DNA from: Sedimentisphaerales bacterium
GTDB lineage: Bacteria > Planctomycetota > Phycisphaerae > Sedimentisphaerales > SG8-4
NCBI GenBank assembly: GCA_016928975.1
Contig: JAFGJR010000332.1
Location: 1 to 20,373, forward strand
DNA length: 20,373 bases
Direction: 5' to 3'
The notes under the pieces are model-generated. The model ran no database searches and was not told the DNA's origin. It worked only from the letters and a program-made list of their open reading frames with translations. Position numbers and translations under genes: made by a program. Positions 1 to 8,022 of this stretch are shown piece after piece; position 1 is the first letter of the stretch, and the number at the start of each line of letters is the position of its first letter.

Positions 1-327
1 CGACTCGCGGCCGGCGGCATAGGCGTTGACCACCACCGACAGCTCGTCCGCTCCCTCGAGTTTCACTTCGGCGGGCGCCCCCGATCCGGGCAAGGCAAGC
101 CGTCCGGCTATGGACGTGACCACCCCGGCCAGCCGGAAATAAGCTGCACCAAGCGAGATCACGCCCACAGCCCCGACGCCATACAGGACCAGGCGCCCCC
201 CGCGAAGCAGGCTGCGCCCTCCTGCCACAATGCCAGAATCCTGCAACTCAGCCAGGGCCGCCACACACAAGGAGGCGACGGCTATCGTCACCGCAACCCA
301 GACCAAGCTCTTTTGGGCTTTCAACAC
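1..327 (-). CDS. Membrane protein, possible HAMP-containing sensor (5' part only)
   Basis: The reading frame is open from a GTG at 327 to the window edge (109 codons), so only the N-terminus is visible. It has a first hydrophobic segment at about residues 8-25 and a second at about 45-65. Between them lies a short loop, too short for a large periplasmic sensor domain. After the second segment, the stretch with GADELSVVVNAYA resembles the second helix of a HAMP linker, where an acidic residue, Glu, Leu and a hydrophobic heptad are usual. A GGAGGA Shine-Dalgarno lies 4 nt from the GTG and 7 nt from an in-frame TTG at 324, so TTG may be the real start. It sits 57 bp downstream of the secretin gene on the same strand and may be co-transcribed with it. 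A histidine kinase or methyl-accepting protein would fit, but the diagnostic part lies outside the window and the function is a guess. Confidence 0.6.
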   Translation of the reverse strand, partial: MLKAQKSLVWVAVTIAVASLCVAALAELQDSGIVAGGRSLLRGGRLVLYGVGAVGVISLGAAYFRLAGVVTSIAGRLALPGSGAPAEVKLEGADELSVVVNAYAAGRES

Positions 328-384
328 GGCTCCTCCAGACCCATCCCTTGCAGGTTCATCACCCATTCGTCACGGACGACGGCC

Positions 385-2163
385 TCAATACCGCCGCCAG
401 TTGGGAGCTTCCTGCTCATCGAGATTCTCAACCACGACGCTGTCCATCCGCTTGAACTCCTCCGGGTCGGTCTCGGCGACAATCCGCTCGCGAAGCCGCA
501 GGGCCTCCAGATAAGTCGGCCGGATCATCAGAGCGAACTTCACGTTGAACAACGCATTCGCCACATTGCCCTCGAGATAGTCCTTGGCCGCTCGGGCATA
601 GGCATCCTCGGCCAGACGCGCCCGGTCGATACCCAGCAGCGACTTCTTTGCCGCTTCTCGCTTCGCACGCACGTCGTCCATGCGGTCTTTCGGGCTGGTC
701 TGCGCCGGGTCATTGATAATGTGAGGCGTCAGCATGACAATCACCTCTTCCCGCGAGACCGTATCCTTCGTACTGCGGAACAGAACGCCGAGGAGGGGCA
801 GATCCCCAAGCAACGGCACCTGCCCCTTGCTCGTGTCGATCTTGTCGCGGAAGAGGCCGCCGATGACGACGGTCTCTCCGTCCTTGACGAGCACATTCGT
901 CCTCAACTCGGTCGTCTTCTCATCCGGAATGCCATTCGACTTCAACACGCCGTCGCTGTCCTTCGGATAGATGTCCATACGGATGTAGCCGTCGTTGCAG
1001 ATGTAAGGACGGAACACGAGACGCGTGCCCGTCTCCAGGAAGGACACCGATTGTGTGGTCGAAGTCTGGCTCTGGGTCGTCGCGTCGATATACCCGATCT
1101 TGTTGCCGATCAGCACCTGACCTTCCTGCTTGTTGACCGCGAGGACCTTCGGATTCGCGAGCACGGTCGTGTCGGTGACTGTCTCCAGAGCCGTGATGAG
1201 CGCCTGGATGTTGTCTGCCGAGAAACCGATGGAGATCCCCGCCTCCGTTGTGGGGGCGAAGCCAAACGTCTCCACGTTCGTACCTTGGGCCTGTGCTCGG
1301 GCGTCTCCGGTCAAATTAGCCGGAAATCCGGTCACGGCCACCCCGGACAGCAGGTTCCAATCGATGCCGAACTGCATGTCCTCGGTCAGCTTCACCGCCA
1401 TGATCGTCGCCTCGACCAGGACCTGTTGCGGTCTCACGTCGACCTCGCGGATCAAGGCCTCGGCCCTCTCCACGTTCTCCGGGTAGTCGAAGATGATAAT
1501 CATGTCGTTGAGCGCCATGTCGTCGCCACCGCCGGTCGAGGTCAACCCGCCACCACTGCCGCTGCTGCCGCCGCCGCTCCCGGAGGAGATCGCCTTCTGG
1601 GCGGCGGTGGTCATCTGGATCTTCGCGTTCGAGGACCCGCTCAGGACCGGCTGCACCAGCTTGCTGGCCTCGGCCGCGGTGACGTAGTACAGCGTGATCA
1701 CCTTGTGAACCATCCGTTCCGGGTCCTCCTTGATCTTCTTGAGCTCCTCGGCCGTGTAGACTCTCACGAAATTGTCGTCCTGCTCGTACTTGAAGCTGTT
1801 GCCCAGCACGGCATCGAGCGCCTGCTCAAACGTGACCTCGTAGAGCCGACTGACCGTCAGAGGCCCTTCGACCCCCGCCGACGGCACAATGTTCTTCTTG
1901 CACAGATTGGCCAGCAGCCGCAGGCCCTCGCGAATCGTCGCCTCCTTGCGAAACGCGATGAACTTGATCAGACAACCGTTCGAGAAGTCCACCACGTTGT
2001 TGGCATCAATCACGTCGTCATTCGCCGCCGGATCCGGATTCGGCGCCAGGGCATCGGTCTGGGCAACAGCGATGGAACCGGCTGCCAGAATCAGCAGCAC
2101 GGCGCAGAGCCACCGCCATCTCCATCGAGAGCCTGATTCATTCGTATTGTTGTTCCGGTACAT
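385..2163 (-). CDS. pilQ: PilQ/GspD-type outer-membrane secretin
   Basis: This is a secretin, the gated outer-membrane ring through which a type IV pilus or type II pseudopilus works. Residue numbers count from the upstream ATG at 2169. It has a signal peptide with an Arg/Trp-rich n-region and a hydrophobic core at about 21-36. N-domains follow at about 65-140 and 150-245, the latter carrying a Gly/Ser-rich loop (about 196-216). The secretin domain at about 325-485 includes TTVLANPKV, the VVIGGLF strand and the family signature VPLLGDLPLLGVLF at 451-464. A roughly 100-residue helical tail follows, with a TPR-like helix pair. Two ATGs compete for the start. AGGAG at 2175-2171 lies 7 nt from the ATG at 2163 but touches the ATG at 2169, so 2163 is preferred. 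It is the last recognisable gene of the pilMNOP run. PilQ and GspD cannot be separated firmly by eye; the PilMNOP context favours PilQ. Confidence 0.93.
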   Translation of the reverse strand: MYRNNNTNESGSRWRWRWLCAVLLILAAGSIAVAQTDALAPNPDPAANDDVIDANNVVDFSNGCLIKFIAFRKEATIREGLRLLANLCKKNIVPSAGVEGPLTVSRLYEVTFEQALDAVLGNSFKYEQDDNFVRVYTAEELKKIKEDPERMVHKVITLYYVTAAEASKLVQPVLSGSSNAKIQMTTAAQKAISSGSGGGSSGSGGGLTSTGGGDDMALNDMIIIFDYPENVERAEALIREVDVRPQQVLVEATIMAVKLTEDMQFGIDWNLLSGVAVTGFPANLTGDARAQAQGTNVETFGFAPTTEAGISIGFSADNIQALITALETVTDTTVLANPKVLAVNKQEGQVLIGNKIGYIDATTQSQTSTTQSVSFLETGTRLVFRPYICNDGYIRMDIYPKDSDGVLKSNGIPDEKTTELRTNVLVKDGETVVIGGLFRDKIDTSKGQVPLLGDLPLLGVLFRSTKDTVSREEVIVMLTPHIINDPAQTSPKDRMDDVRAKREAAKKSLLGIDRARLAEDAYARAAKDYLEGNVANALFNVKFALMIRPTYLEALRLRERIVAETDPEEFKRMDSVVVENLDEQEAPNWRRY

Positions 2164-2170
2164 AATCATA

Positions 2171-2175
2171 CTCCT
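2171..2175 (-). promoter_or_regulatory. Shine-Dalgarno that sets the secretin start
   Basis: The minus strand reads AGGAG here, 7 nt before the ATG at 2163 and only 1 nt before the ATG at 2169. The spacing argues for the downstream ATG, which removes two residues from the longer version. Confidence 0.6.
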
Positions 2176-2233
2176 GCTCTTTCAAAGACGCGTCTTGGAA
2201 AAACGTGAACGTGTTCTATCTCAATTCAGCAAC

Positions 2234-2839
2234 TCACTTGTCTACATCCAGATGCTGCATCAGCTTCAGAGTCAATTGTGTTCCGTTACATCCAACAAGC
2301 ACCGAATCCTCATAGATACGCAGCACTTCAAATTCGCACGTGTCCGGGCCGTCCCGAACGGTGATTCGATCCCCGAGGCGCAGCAACTGGTCGTTGATGT
2401 AGGCCTGGGGCCTCCCGTCTTTCAGGACCGCCTCCAACTTCAGTCTCTGCCCCAGTCGCACAACGACCTCCTGTGCACGACCGGGGGCCACCGCACGCAC
2501 TTCGGTTCCAGGGTTCCGCAACGAGCTGGAATTCTGTCGAAAGCACTCCCAGTCTCGCGCGGCGAAGAAGTCCCGGTTGATGTAATCGTTTCGGCCCGGA
2601 AGATTGGGCAGTTGCAAATAACGGATGTTGCGTGGCGGTTTTGGGACCGCGGATGGCGTCTGGGACGTGCCGGTGTCCGCCGCCGCGGGACCGGGGCGAC
2701 GACCCGTCAGCACCCGGAACCACATGAGCCCCATAATCGCCAGCAGCGCCAGCGCAAACGCGGCCTTGCGCTTGTCGACGGCCAGATGGTCCAGCACTTG
2801 GCGCACCTGCACGATCCGATAGTCCCGACTGTATGCCAT
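2234..2839 (-). CDS. PilP-like (GspC-like) inner-membrane/periplasmic linker
   Basis: This is a 201-residue protein encoded exactly where PilP sits, between pilO and the secretin gene. It has a short cytoplasmic N-terminus, one membrane segment at about residues 26-43 (AFALALLAIMGLMWF), a Pro-rich flexible linker at about 46-75, and a C-terminal small beta domain at about 125-195. That domain includes INDQLLRLGDRI and FEVLRIYEDSVLV, which resembles the homology-region fold shared by PilP and GspC: a repeated strand pattern of the kind 'x-x-G-D-x-I ... V-x-x-I-x-x-x-x-V'. In those families the domain binds the N-terminal domains of the secretin and couples it to the inner-membrane PilN/PilO pair. 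Classical PilP is a lipoprotein. This one has a transmembrane anchor and no lipobox, which is more like GspC. The start follows the pilO stop by 11 bp. The name rests on position and fold pattern rather than strong sequence identity. Confidence 0.7.
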   Translation of the reverse strand: MAYSRDYRIVQVRQVLDHLAVDKRKAAFALALLAIMGLMWFRVLTGRRPGPAAADTGTSQTPSAVPKPPRNIRYLQLPNLPGRNDYINRDFFAARDWECFRQNSSSLRNPGTEVRAVAPGRAQEVVVRLGQRLKLEAVLKDGRPQAYINDQLLRLGDRITVRDGPDTCEFEVLRIYEDSVLVGCNGTQLTLKLMQHLDVDK

Positions 2840-2850
2840 CGCTCACGATC

Positions 2851-3438
2851 CTATAAACCAGCCGCCACATGCGTCACGCCCGGATCCGCCTGCGGCCGGT
2901 AGAAGATGACGGCATTCATCTCCATGCGCACGTGACCGGCGAAATCGCCGTCGTTCTGCAACGCGACTTTCAGGATGCGGACCAACCGGTCCATCGTCTG
3001 CAAGTCGCGGAAGAAGCTGAAAATGTCCTTGAGGCTCCCCTGGCAATCGATGTGGACGGGGATGCACTGGATGTCCTCGGACTGCACGTTCGAGCCCGGC
3101 ACGACGACATGGTCCGCCAGATGATGGTCGGTCATGAGCCGGGCGATCTCCTGAAGGAACAGACCGGACGATTCCTCCGCAGGGACATAGCGGTCGTAGT
3201 GCTCGACGATCCGCTCGATGCTTTCGAGGCGTGTCCGCAGCGCCGGCAGCTCCTTGCTCTGCGCGGCGGCCGTCTCGATCAGACGGCTCTGCTGGACTTT
3301 CGCCTCGCGCAGCGATTGCAGTCTCTTGTGAGAAGGCAGGTAGCCGTAGAAGACGAAATCGGCGCAGAACAGGACTGCAACGCCATACAGCCACATCTGT
3401 TGCTTGCGACCGGTTCTTTTCAACACAGCGTCTTTCAT
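2851..3438 (-). CDS. pilO: Type IV pilus assembly protein PilO
   Basis: The 195-residue protein has the PilO plan. There is a short basic cytoplasmic tail, one membrane helix at about residues 16-35 (WLYGVAVLFCADFVFYGYLP), a coiled-coil region at about 36-85 rich in Gln, Arg, Glu and Leu, and a periplasmic ferredoxin-like domain at about 95-185. That domain contains FLQEIARLM, IPVHIDCQGSLKDIFSFFRDLQTMDRLVRI and a final VRMEMNAVIFYR strand. The segment where a helix follows G-x-x-x-x-I and then F-F-x-x-L is typical of PilO. PilO heterodimerises with PilN and links the cytoplasmic PilM platform to PilP and the secretin. The ATG overlaps the pilN stop as ATGA at 3438-3435, so translation is probably coupled. 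A longer frame over the same DNA is a shadow. Confidence 0.85.
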   Translation of the reverse strand: MKDAVLKRTGRKQQMWLYGVAVLFCADFVFYGYLPSHKRLQSLREAKVQQSRLIETAAAQSKELPALRTRLESIERIVEHYDRYVPAEESSGLFLQEIARLMTDHHLADHVVVPGSNVQSEDIQCIPVHIDCQGSLKDIFSFFRDLQTMDRLVRILKVALQNDGDFAGHVRMEMNAVIFYRPQADPGVTHVAAGL

Positions 3439-4166
3439 CGGCTGGGAGTTTCCTCATAATTGGCGAGGTAACAGACGACCTCGAATTCTGTCACTTCCAG
3501 AGACTCGATCTGTCCGGCCGAGACGGTGCCAGCCTGGGGTCCGGGTACGGCCTGCGACGCTCCGGCACGAGCCCGGACCTTGCCGCTGCGCCAGAACGAA
3601 GCATGCACCTGGCGAAAATAGGCAGAATCATCCAGCCGGCGAACCAGCGCCGCCACGTCGGCGGGACTGACTGCCACCCCGGTCAGAACGATCCGGAAAC
3701 GAACGCCGCCCACCAGGGTCCCTCTCGAGGTGCCGGTGCCGTCATCCGCCGCGCGGACCCCGGGATCGCTTGCACCCGGGCTCTTCCGGTCGTCGGAGGG
3801 CGGCTCGGCGGTGAACTCGATCCGGCTCAGCACCACGGTTTCGCCGATGATATGGCTCATTTCCGCGAGCACGGCCGCTATGTGGATTCTCGAATCGATC
3901 CGCTCGATCAAATCCGCCTTCTCCCGCACGCCGTTCAGGTCCTTCGTGACGGTATTGAACTCCTGGAAGGTCGCTTGCGCCTCGACCCGCTTGGTCTCCA
4001 GTCGCACCAGCTCCGCACTGGCTCGCGTGATCTCGTGCGTGGAAGTCAGGTTATAGCTTATCATGGCAATGAATGCGACCGCCAAGACCACGTACTGCCG
4101 GCGCCTATGCAACCGCTGGCGTCTGTCTTCCTTGTACCACTCCGGCAAGAAGTTGATTTCCCTCAT
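3435..4166 (-). CDS. pilN: Type IV pilus assembly protein PilN
   Basis: The 243-residue protein begins MREINFLPEWY, matching the N-terminal I-N-L-L-P motif by which PilN binds the cleft of PilM. A basic stretch and one membrane helix at about residues 24-40 follow. Next come a coiled coil at about 45-90 and a periplasmic domain with the PilN-like segment RIDSRIHIAAVLAEMSHIIG and VVLSRIEF. The protein is longer than many PilN proteins (often about 180-210 residues). The extra length is a low-complexity Ser/Asp/Gly insertion at about 125-150. The ATG overlaps the pilM stop by 4 bp (4166-4163), and an AAGGGG Shine-Dalgarno lies about 8 nt upstream. It should pair with the pilO product encoded next. 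Identification is by motif, topology and gene order. Confidence 0.87.
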   Translation of the reverse strand: MREINFLPEWYKEDRRQRLHRRRQYVVLAVAFIAMISYNLTSTHEITRASAELVRLETKRVEAQATFQEFNTVTKDLNGVREKADLIERIDSRIHIAAVLAEMSHIIGETVVLSRIEFTAEPPSDDRKSPGASDPGVRAADDGTGTSRGTLVGGVRFRIVLTGVAVSPADVAALVRRLDDSAYFRQVHASFWRSGKVRARAGASQAVPGPQAGTVSAGQIESLEVTEFEVVCYLANYEETPSR

Positions 4167-5320
4167 GGCCGTTCCCCTTCCAGCGCCGGTTCAGGCAACA
4201 CCTCCGGCCCTTCGTGCACGACGGCAGAGGGGACTCTTCCCTTCAGACTCAACCCGACGGCGAGGGCCAGGTCGGGCGCACAATGGCCGCACGCCTCAGC
4301 GCCACCGACACTCTCCAGATCGAGACCGCGCAGCGGCTCGCCGAGTTCCACCGCGATCGACAAATGCCGCTGCAGGACGTCCAGCAGCACTCTCTCGTGC
4401 GCGCCACCGCCGGCCACCAGCGCTCGCTCCACCCGCTTGCCGCGGAACGTCACCGTGTGGTACCGAAGACACAGGGACAACTCCCGGGTAAGCTGCTCGG
4501 CCGCCGAGGCGAGCGCATCCGTGACCAGATGGCGTGTCTGTTCCTCCACGGACTCATCTCGTTGCATTCGCAAACGAACCGACTCCGCGTCGGCGACGCT
4601 GATCTCCAGCTTCGACGCAATTTCCTCGTCGAACCGGGCGATCCCGAACGGCATCTGTTTGGCGAGACAGATTTCGCCGTTGCGACCGAAGGCCACCGTC
4701 GTGTACCGGTACCCGACGTCCACGAAGACCAGGGTCCGCTGTTTGTCTTCCTCGCGGCGCATGGCTCGCTCGAAACTACGGAACAGCGCACACGGGGCCA
4801 CGTCGATCCCCGCCGGTTGAAGTCCCGCCTCTTCCAGCAGGGCGATATGGCGTTCGATGGTCTGTGCTTTGGCCGCCAACACGATGAACTCGTTCTTCAC
4901 CTCGTCGTCCTGGCGCACGCTGCCGGCGAGCAGGTAGTCGATGGCGTCCGTCTCGACATCCAGATCGAACCTCCCGGCGGCTTCCTTGCGCAGCGCCTTA
5001 TCCATCTGGGGCGATTCCGCCTCCGCCAGACGCACAGAGGTGATCTGCAGTTCCTCCGCCGACAGCGCCGAGACGGCGCTGCGTCCCCGGAAGTGGCCGC
5101 GGGCCAGCAACTGCCGGATCGCCGAGATCGCGCAGCGCTGGCGCTGCGAGTCGTCCATGGAGGCCGACGCGGGCATCGGAGCCTGTCCCACCGACAGCAC
5201 GCGCAGGCTGTCCTCCGATTGGGCCAACTGGATCATCTTGACACCACTGTGCCCGATATCCACCCCGATGGGCAGGATCTTCTGGTTTCGGACTATCCAT
5301 TTCGACATCAACATGTTCAC
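4163..5320 (-). CDS. pilM: Type IV pilus assembly ATPase-fold protein PilM
   Basis: PilM is a cytoplasmic, actin-like (FtsA-like) nucleotide-binding protein that carries the inner-membrane part of the pilus alignment complex. Visible actin-fold motifs are the phosphate-1 loop GVDIGHSGVKMIQL at about residues 19-32, the phosphate-2 loop VFVDVGYRYTTVAF at about 198-211, and the adenosine-type LVAGGGAHERVL at about 301-312. The length of 385 is somewhat longer than the usual 350 or so. A GTG at 5320 opens the frame, with ATGs at 5314 and 5308 as alternatives. None has a strong Shine-Dalgarno, so translation may be coupled to the pilin gene that ends 5 bp upstream. It overlaps pilN by 4 bp. The C-terminal 20 residues are Pro/Glu-rich and look disordered. 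Identification is firm from motifs and the pilMNO order. Confidence 0.92.
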   Translation of the reverse strand: MNMLMSKWIVRNQKILPIGVDIGHSGVKMIQLAQSEDSLRVLSVGQAPMPASASMDDSQRQRCAISAIRQLLARGHFRGRSAVSALSAEELQITSVRLAEAESPQMDKALRKEAAGRFDLDVETDAIDYLLAGSVRQDDEVKNEFIVLAAKAQTIERHIALLEEAGLQPAGIDVAPCALFRSFERAMRREEDKQRTLVFVDVGYRYTTVAFGRNGEICLAKQMPFGIARFDEEIASKLEISVADAESVRLRMQRDESVEEQTRHLVTDALASAAEQLTRELSLCLRYHTVTFRGKRVERALVAGGGAHERVLLDVLQRHLSIAVELGEPLRGLDLESVGGAEACGHCAPDLALAVGLSLKGRVPSAVVHEGPEVLPEPALEGERP

Positions 5321-5325
5321 GCCGC

Positions 5326-5877
5326 TCAGTTCGATACAGAGATGAACCCCGTCACCGCCTCAATAGTCACGGTCTTTGTCATATTCCCGGCCTGCAGGAT
5401 GATCGTCCCCGCGCTATTCAGGGGGCCCCCGCTGCTGTCGTAGGGGCTGCCCAGGTAATCAAATGTCACTTTGTTGTAGGTGCCGAGGTTCGTGGAGACG
5501 ATCTGCACCTGGTCGAGGCGGCCGTCGTTACGGAAATCGACCATGTAGTCAAAGCCCTTTTTGACGGGATGCGGGACCACGTTGCCACTCGGACCGTCCA
5601 GCACCCAATATCTCTCCGTTGACGGACTGAAGTCGACCGTGTAGGCCTGGCCCCGGCTGATCGCCATGCTCTTGGCGTACTCCAGGTCGGCCGCCACCAC
5701 GTTGGCGGCGGCACGAATCTGCATGCTGCTGGCGGAAGACATCATCGGAACGACCACCGCGGCCGCAATGCCGATAATCAGCACGACCAGGATCATTTCA
5801 ATGAGTGTGAACCCGCCTCCCGGCATGCCCGGCCGTGCCGCCCGTCGTGCGTTTCGTTGTTTCACGTTTCTACACAT
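5326..5877 (-). CDS. FimT/GspH-like prepilin (minor pilin)
   Basis: The 183-residue prepilin has a basic 22-residue leader ending GGG, then the class III cleavage site G|FTLIE, with Glu at +5 of the mature protein. A single hydrophobic helix follows (MILVVLIIGIAAAVVVPMM). The segment just after it, IRAAANVVAADLEYAKSMAISRGQAYTVDF, has the spacing typical of FimT/GspH minor pilins, in which an amphipathic helix leads into 'A.SRG..Y.V.F'. The rest is a beta-rich head. Such proteins sit at or near the pilus tip and are cleaved by a PilD-type peptidase, which is not in this window. A GGAGG lies 11 nt before the ATG. The gene starts the downstream pilM-secretin run and ends 5 bp before pilM. The 388-bp gap upstream suggests that it may have its own promoter. 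Confidence 0.88.
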   Translation of the reverse strand: MCRNVKQRNARRAARPGMPGGGFTLIEMILVVLIIGIAAAVVVPMMSSASSMQIRAAANVVAADLEYAKSMAISRGQAYTVDFSPSTERYWVLDGPSGNVVPHPVKKGFDYMVDFRNDGRLDQVQIVSTNLGTYNKVTFDYLGSPYDSSGGPLNSAGTIILQAGNMTKTVTIEAVTGFISVSN

Positions 5878-6265
5878 TACAGACCCAACCTCCGTTCTTT
5901 AGTTCGGCCCGTCCGGGACGCGCCTTTACCTGCGACAGCGCCGGCCCGCGGGAACTGAGTGTCGGCATATACAAGACATATCAAAAGAGTGAGGCCAAAA
6001 CCGCCGGAACAGGCACAGAAGCGCGGATCGCAGTTGGTCCGCAGCCGATACAGTCCTCAGAGCTTCTACCATCTCAAGTCAGAGTCGACAGGACTGCTAC
6101 AGTCGGCCGTCGCCCGCCGCGCCGTCGGTGGAGACCGCGACCGCGGTTCTGGAGCCGGCGCATACGCGCCGTCGTTCCGTGGTCACCGGGATTTTCCTGT
6201 GCTGCACCTCTATGACCAATAACCAGCGAAAGATTCCCGGACTCAGGCGGCAGCGGCCACCGGGA
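5878..6265 (-). other. 388-bp non-coding gap between two pilin-gene runs
   Basis: No convincing gene is visible on either strand; the short frames here lack a ribosome-binding site and a recognisable product. It holds a small hairpin (GGCGC-loop-GCGCC at 6158-6171) but no T-tract, so I do not call a terminator. On the minus strand, AT-rich DNA near 5960-6000 (TTTTGATATGTCTTGTATATG) would be the place for a promoter of the downstream FimT/GspH-pilM run, but I could not find a well-spaced -35/-10 pair. Confidence 0.4.
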
Positions 6266-8005
6266 CTACTCTCTGTGAATACTTCGATAGAAGGCGCCCG
6301 CCGCCGGACTCCACAGAGTCCGAACGCCGCCGGGCCAGGTCACAATCGCCGCCTCGACCGGGTCGCCGGTGACGGTCGCATCCGCACCGCGTTGATCGAG
6401 CCTCCAGCGTGCCACGAGATTCGGTACGGAGCCGCCGGACTTGACGACCCGGACCTCTCCTTCGCTCAGACCTCGATTGTAGATGCAAACGTCGTCAATC
6501 CAGCCGTTCCAGAGCCTGTCGGGTCTATCGGCGTTCTGTCCGATCATGACCCTGTAGTTGTTCGTATTGATCGAACCCGACGTGGTCTCAGAGGCGTCGA
6601 GATTGCCGTCCACATATAGATAGATCTTCGTGCCGTCGTAGACGCCTGCAACGTGACGCCACTGACCGTCGTTGACGTTGGCGCTGCCCACCAGGCTGCC
6701 GTACAGGTGATCGTGCGTGAGACCGGTGCAGGCAAACTCGATGTAGTTGGTGCTCGAGTACCTTTGAATTCGCCAGGCGCTGTCTCCCTTCGTCAGGATC
6801 GCCTGAAAGCTGCGGTTGAAGGCAGCCACCTTGATCCAGGCGGCGATGGTTATCTGGCTGCTTATGTCGAAGGAGGACTCATCCCGCACTTCAATGTAGT
6901 CATCCGTGCCGTCGAATCGAAGAGCGCCGTTGACCTGCCCGCCCGCAGGATTCCACGTGGGGGTCCCATAGACGTAGGCATAGTCGCACGCCGTGGAATC
7001 ACCGATGGTCTGTGTGAAGGTGTCATTCAGGAATAACCCGCCGCGGATGTTGACGTCGGCGGCGCCGGCGTTGAGGCGGATCCCACCGCCCACCACTGCC
7101 AGACCCTGCACGTTCACGTCGCTGACCTCGTCGATGACGAGGTCGTTCGTGACGTACAACGCCGGGAGGTTCTTGCCCCCGATGATCGTGACGTGATTGC
7201 CGTGAATCGTCAGGCTGCCCGATACGAGCAACATGCCGTCGATCGTGACATTGTCGCCCAGGCAGAGGTCGCCGCTGTAGTAGAAGATCTGGGGCGGGTC
7301 GTAAGGACCGCATGTCCGGCTTGACATCGGGGACGTCAGGGTTTGCGTCGTGTAGCGCGAGGTGAATTCAGAAACGCTCACACTGGGCCAGGCCAGGGAG
7401 AGCGTCTGCGGGTTGAGCTGGCCGGTCTGGCTGCCGCCGCCAGTCAAGGCAGTGGCAAAGACATCGCCGTCAATGACGCCGTAGTTGACGAGATTGCCCC
7501 CGCAACGGACATCGCCATGGACGGCCAACCCGGAGGTCAGAGTACCGGCAGCCCCCATCCAGAGGGCAATGGCGGGGTTCAGACGAAGCTCGGCCGACAA
7601 GCGGCTGCTTCCCACCCTCTGCGCATCCTGCAACCGGTACGCCTCGCAGGTGATCGAGTAGTTCTGGCGCTCATTCGGATCCGACTCGTCGCGCGCCACA
7701 CTCACGTCGTAGAAATCGGAGCCTGGCGTCACGAGCTGCTGGCCCGTCGCCCCGGCCCAGTACTCCGAGCCCGCATCCTGGGGCTGGAGAATCAGGCCTC
7801 GGGCATGCTCCAGCGCCGAATCCGCCAGTTGATCCATCTGCGTGCGCAGGAGCATGTTCTGTCCGCAGGCCAGCTCCGTGTCGCACCGCGTCAGAAAACC
7901 CAGGGAAATGACGGTGATGGCGATAACGATCAACAGAACCATGAGAAGGGCCACGCCCCTTTGACGAGGGCTGACTGACGGTTTGTGATGGATGATTGCA
8001 GACAT
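6266..8005 (-). CDS. PilX/GspK-like pilin protein with C-terminal LamG domain
   Basis: The 579-residue protein occupies the PilX/GspK position, after PilV- and PilW-like genes. The N-terminus QRGVALLMVLLIVIAITVISLGF (about residues 15-37) is the PilX/GspK-type hydrophobic helix that follows a Gly at -1. It is followed by the long amphipathic helix with LRTQMDQLADSALEHARGLIL. Unlike classical pilins it lacks FTLxE, and no Glu is seen at +5. Residues about 140-340 are Gly-, Val- and Asn-rich with regular strands (GDVRCGGNLVNYGVIDGDV, DNVTIDGMLLVSGSLTIHGN), suggesting a beta-helix or stacked-strand region. Residues about 355-520 are a LamG/concanavalin-like domain: ALRFDGTDDYIEV, ITIAAWIKV, GQWRHVAGVYDGTKIYLYVDGNL, IGQNADRPDRLWNGWIDDVCIYNRGLS. 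The LamG fold often binds glycans or protein ligands. A tip adhesin role is an inference. PilX-type proteins are usually about 180-320 residues, so this is a large fusion. Confidence 0.85.
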   Translation of the reverse strand: MSAIIHHKPSVSPRQRGVALLMVLLIVIAITVISLGFLTRCDTELACGQNMLLRTQMDQLADSALEHARGLILQPQDAGSEYWAGATGQQLVTPGSDFYDVSVARDESDPNERQNYSITCEAYRLQDAQRVGSSRLSAELRLNPAIALWMGAAGTLTSGLAVHGDVRCGGNLVNYGVIDGDVFATALTGGGSQTGQLNPQTLSLAWPSVSVSEFTSRYTTQTLTSPMSSRTCGPYDPPQIFYYSGDLCLGDNVTIDGMLLVSGSLTIHGNHVTIIGGKNLPALYVTNDLVIDEVSDVNVQGLAVVGGGIRLNAGAADVNIRGGLFLNDTFTQTIGDSTACDYAYVYGTPTWNPAGGQVNGALRFDGTDDYIEVRDESSFDISSQITIAAWIKVAAFNRSFQAILTKGDSAWRIQRYSSTNYIEFACTGLTHDHLYGSLVGSANVNDGQWRHVAGVYDGTKIYLYVDGNLDASETTSGSINTNNYRVMIGQNADRPDRLWNGWIDDVCIYNRGLSEGEVRVVKSGGSVPNLVARWRLDQRGADATVTGDPVEAAIVTWPGGVRTLWSPAAGAFYRSIHRE

Positions 8006-8022
8006 CTCTGATGTCCAGCTCC

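Noticed and set aside
313..2136. A 607-codon plus-strand frame antisense to the secretin gene
   Set aside because: It is Arg/His/Leu-rich with no domain pattern, and the opposite strand encodes an unmistakable secretin with signal peptide and signature motif. High GC produces such shadows.
5960..6000. A sigma-70 promoter upstream of the FimT/GspH-like gene
   Set aside because: The AT-rich boxes (TTGATA, TATATG) are only about 7 nt apart, or 19 nt if TTGGCC is used, so no acceptable -35/-10 pair was found.
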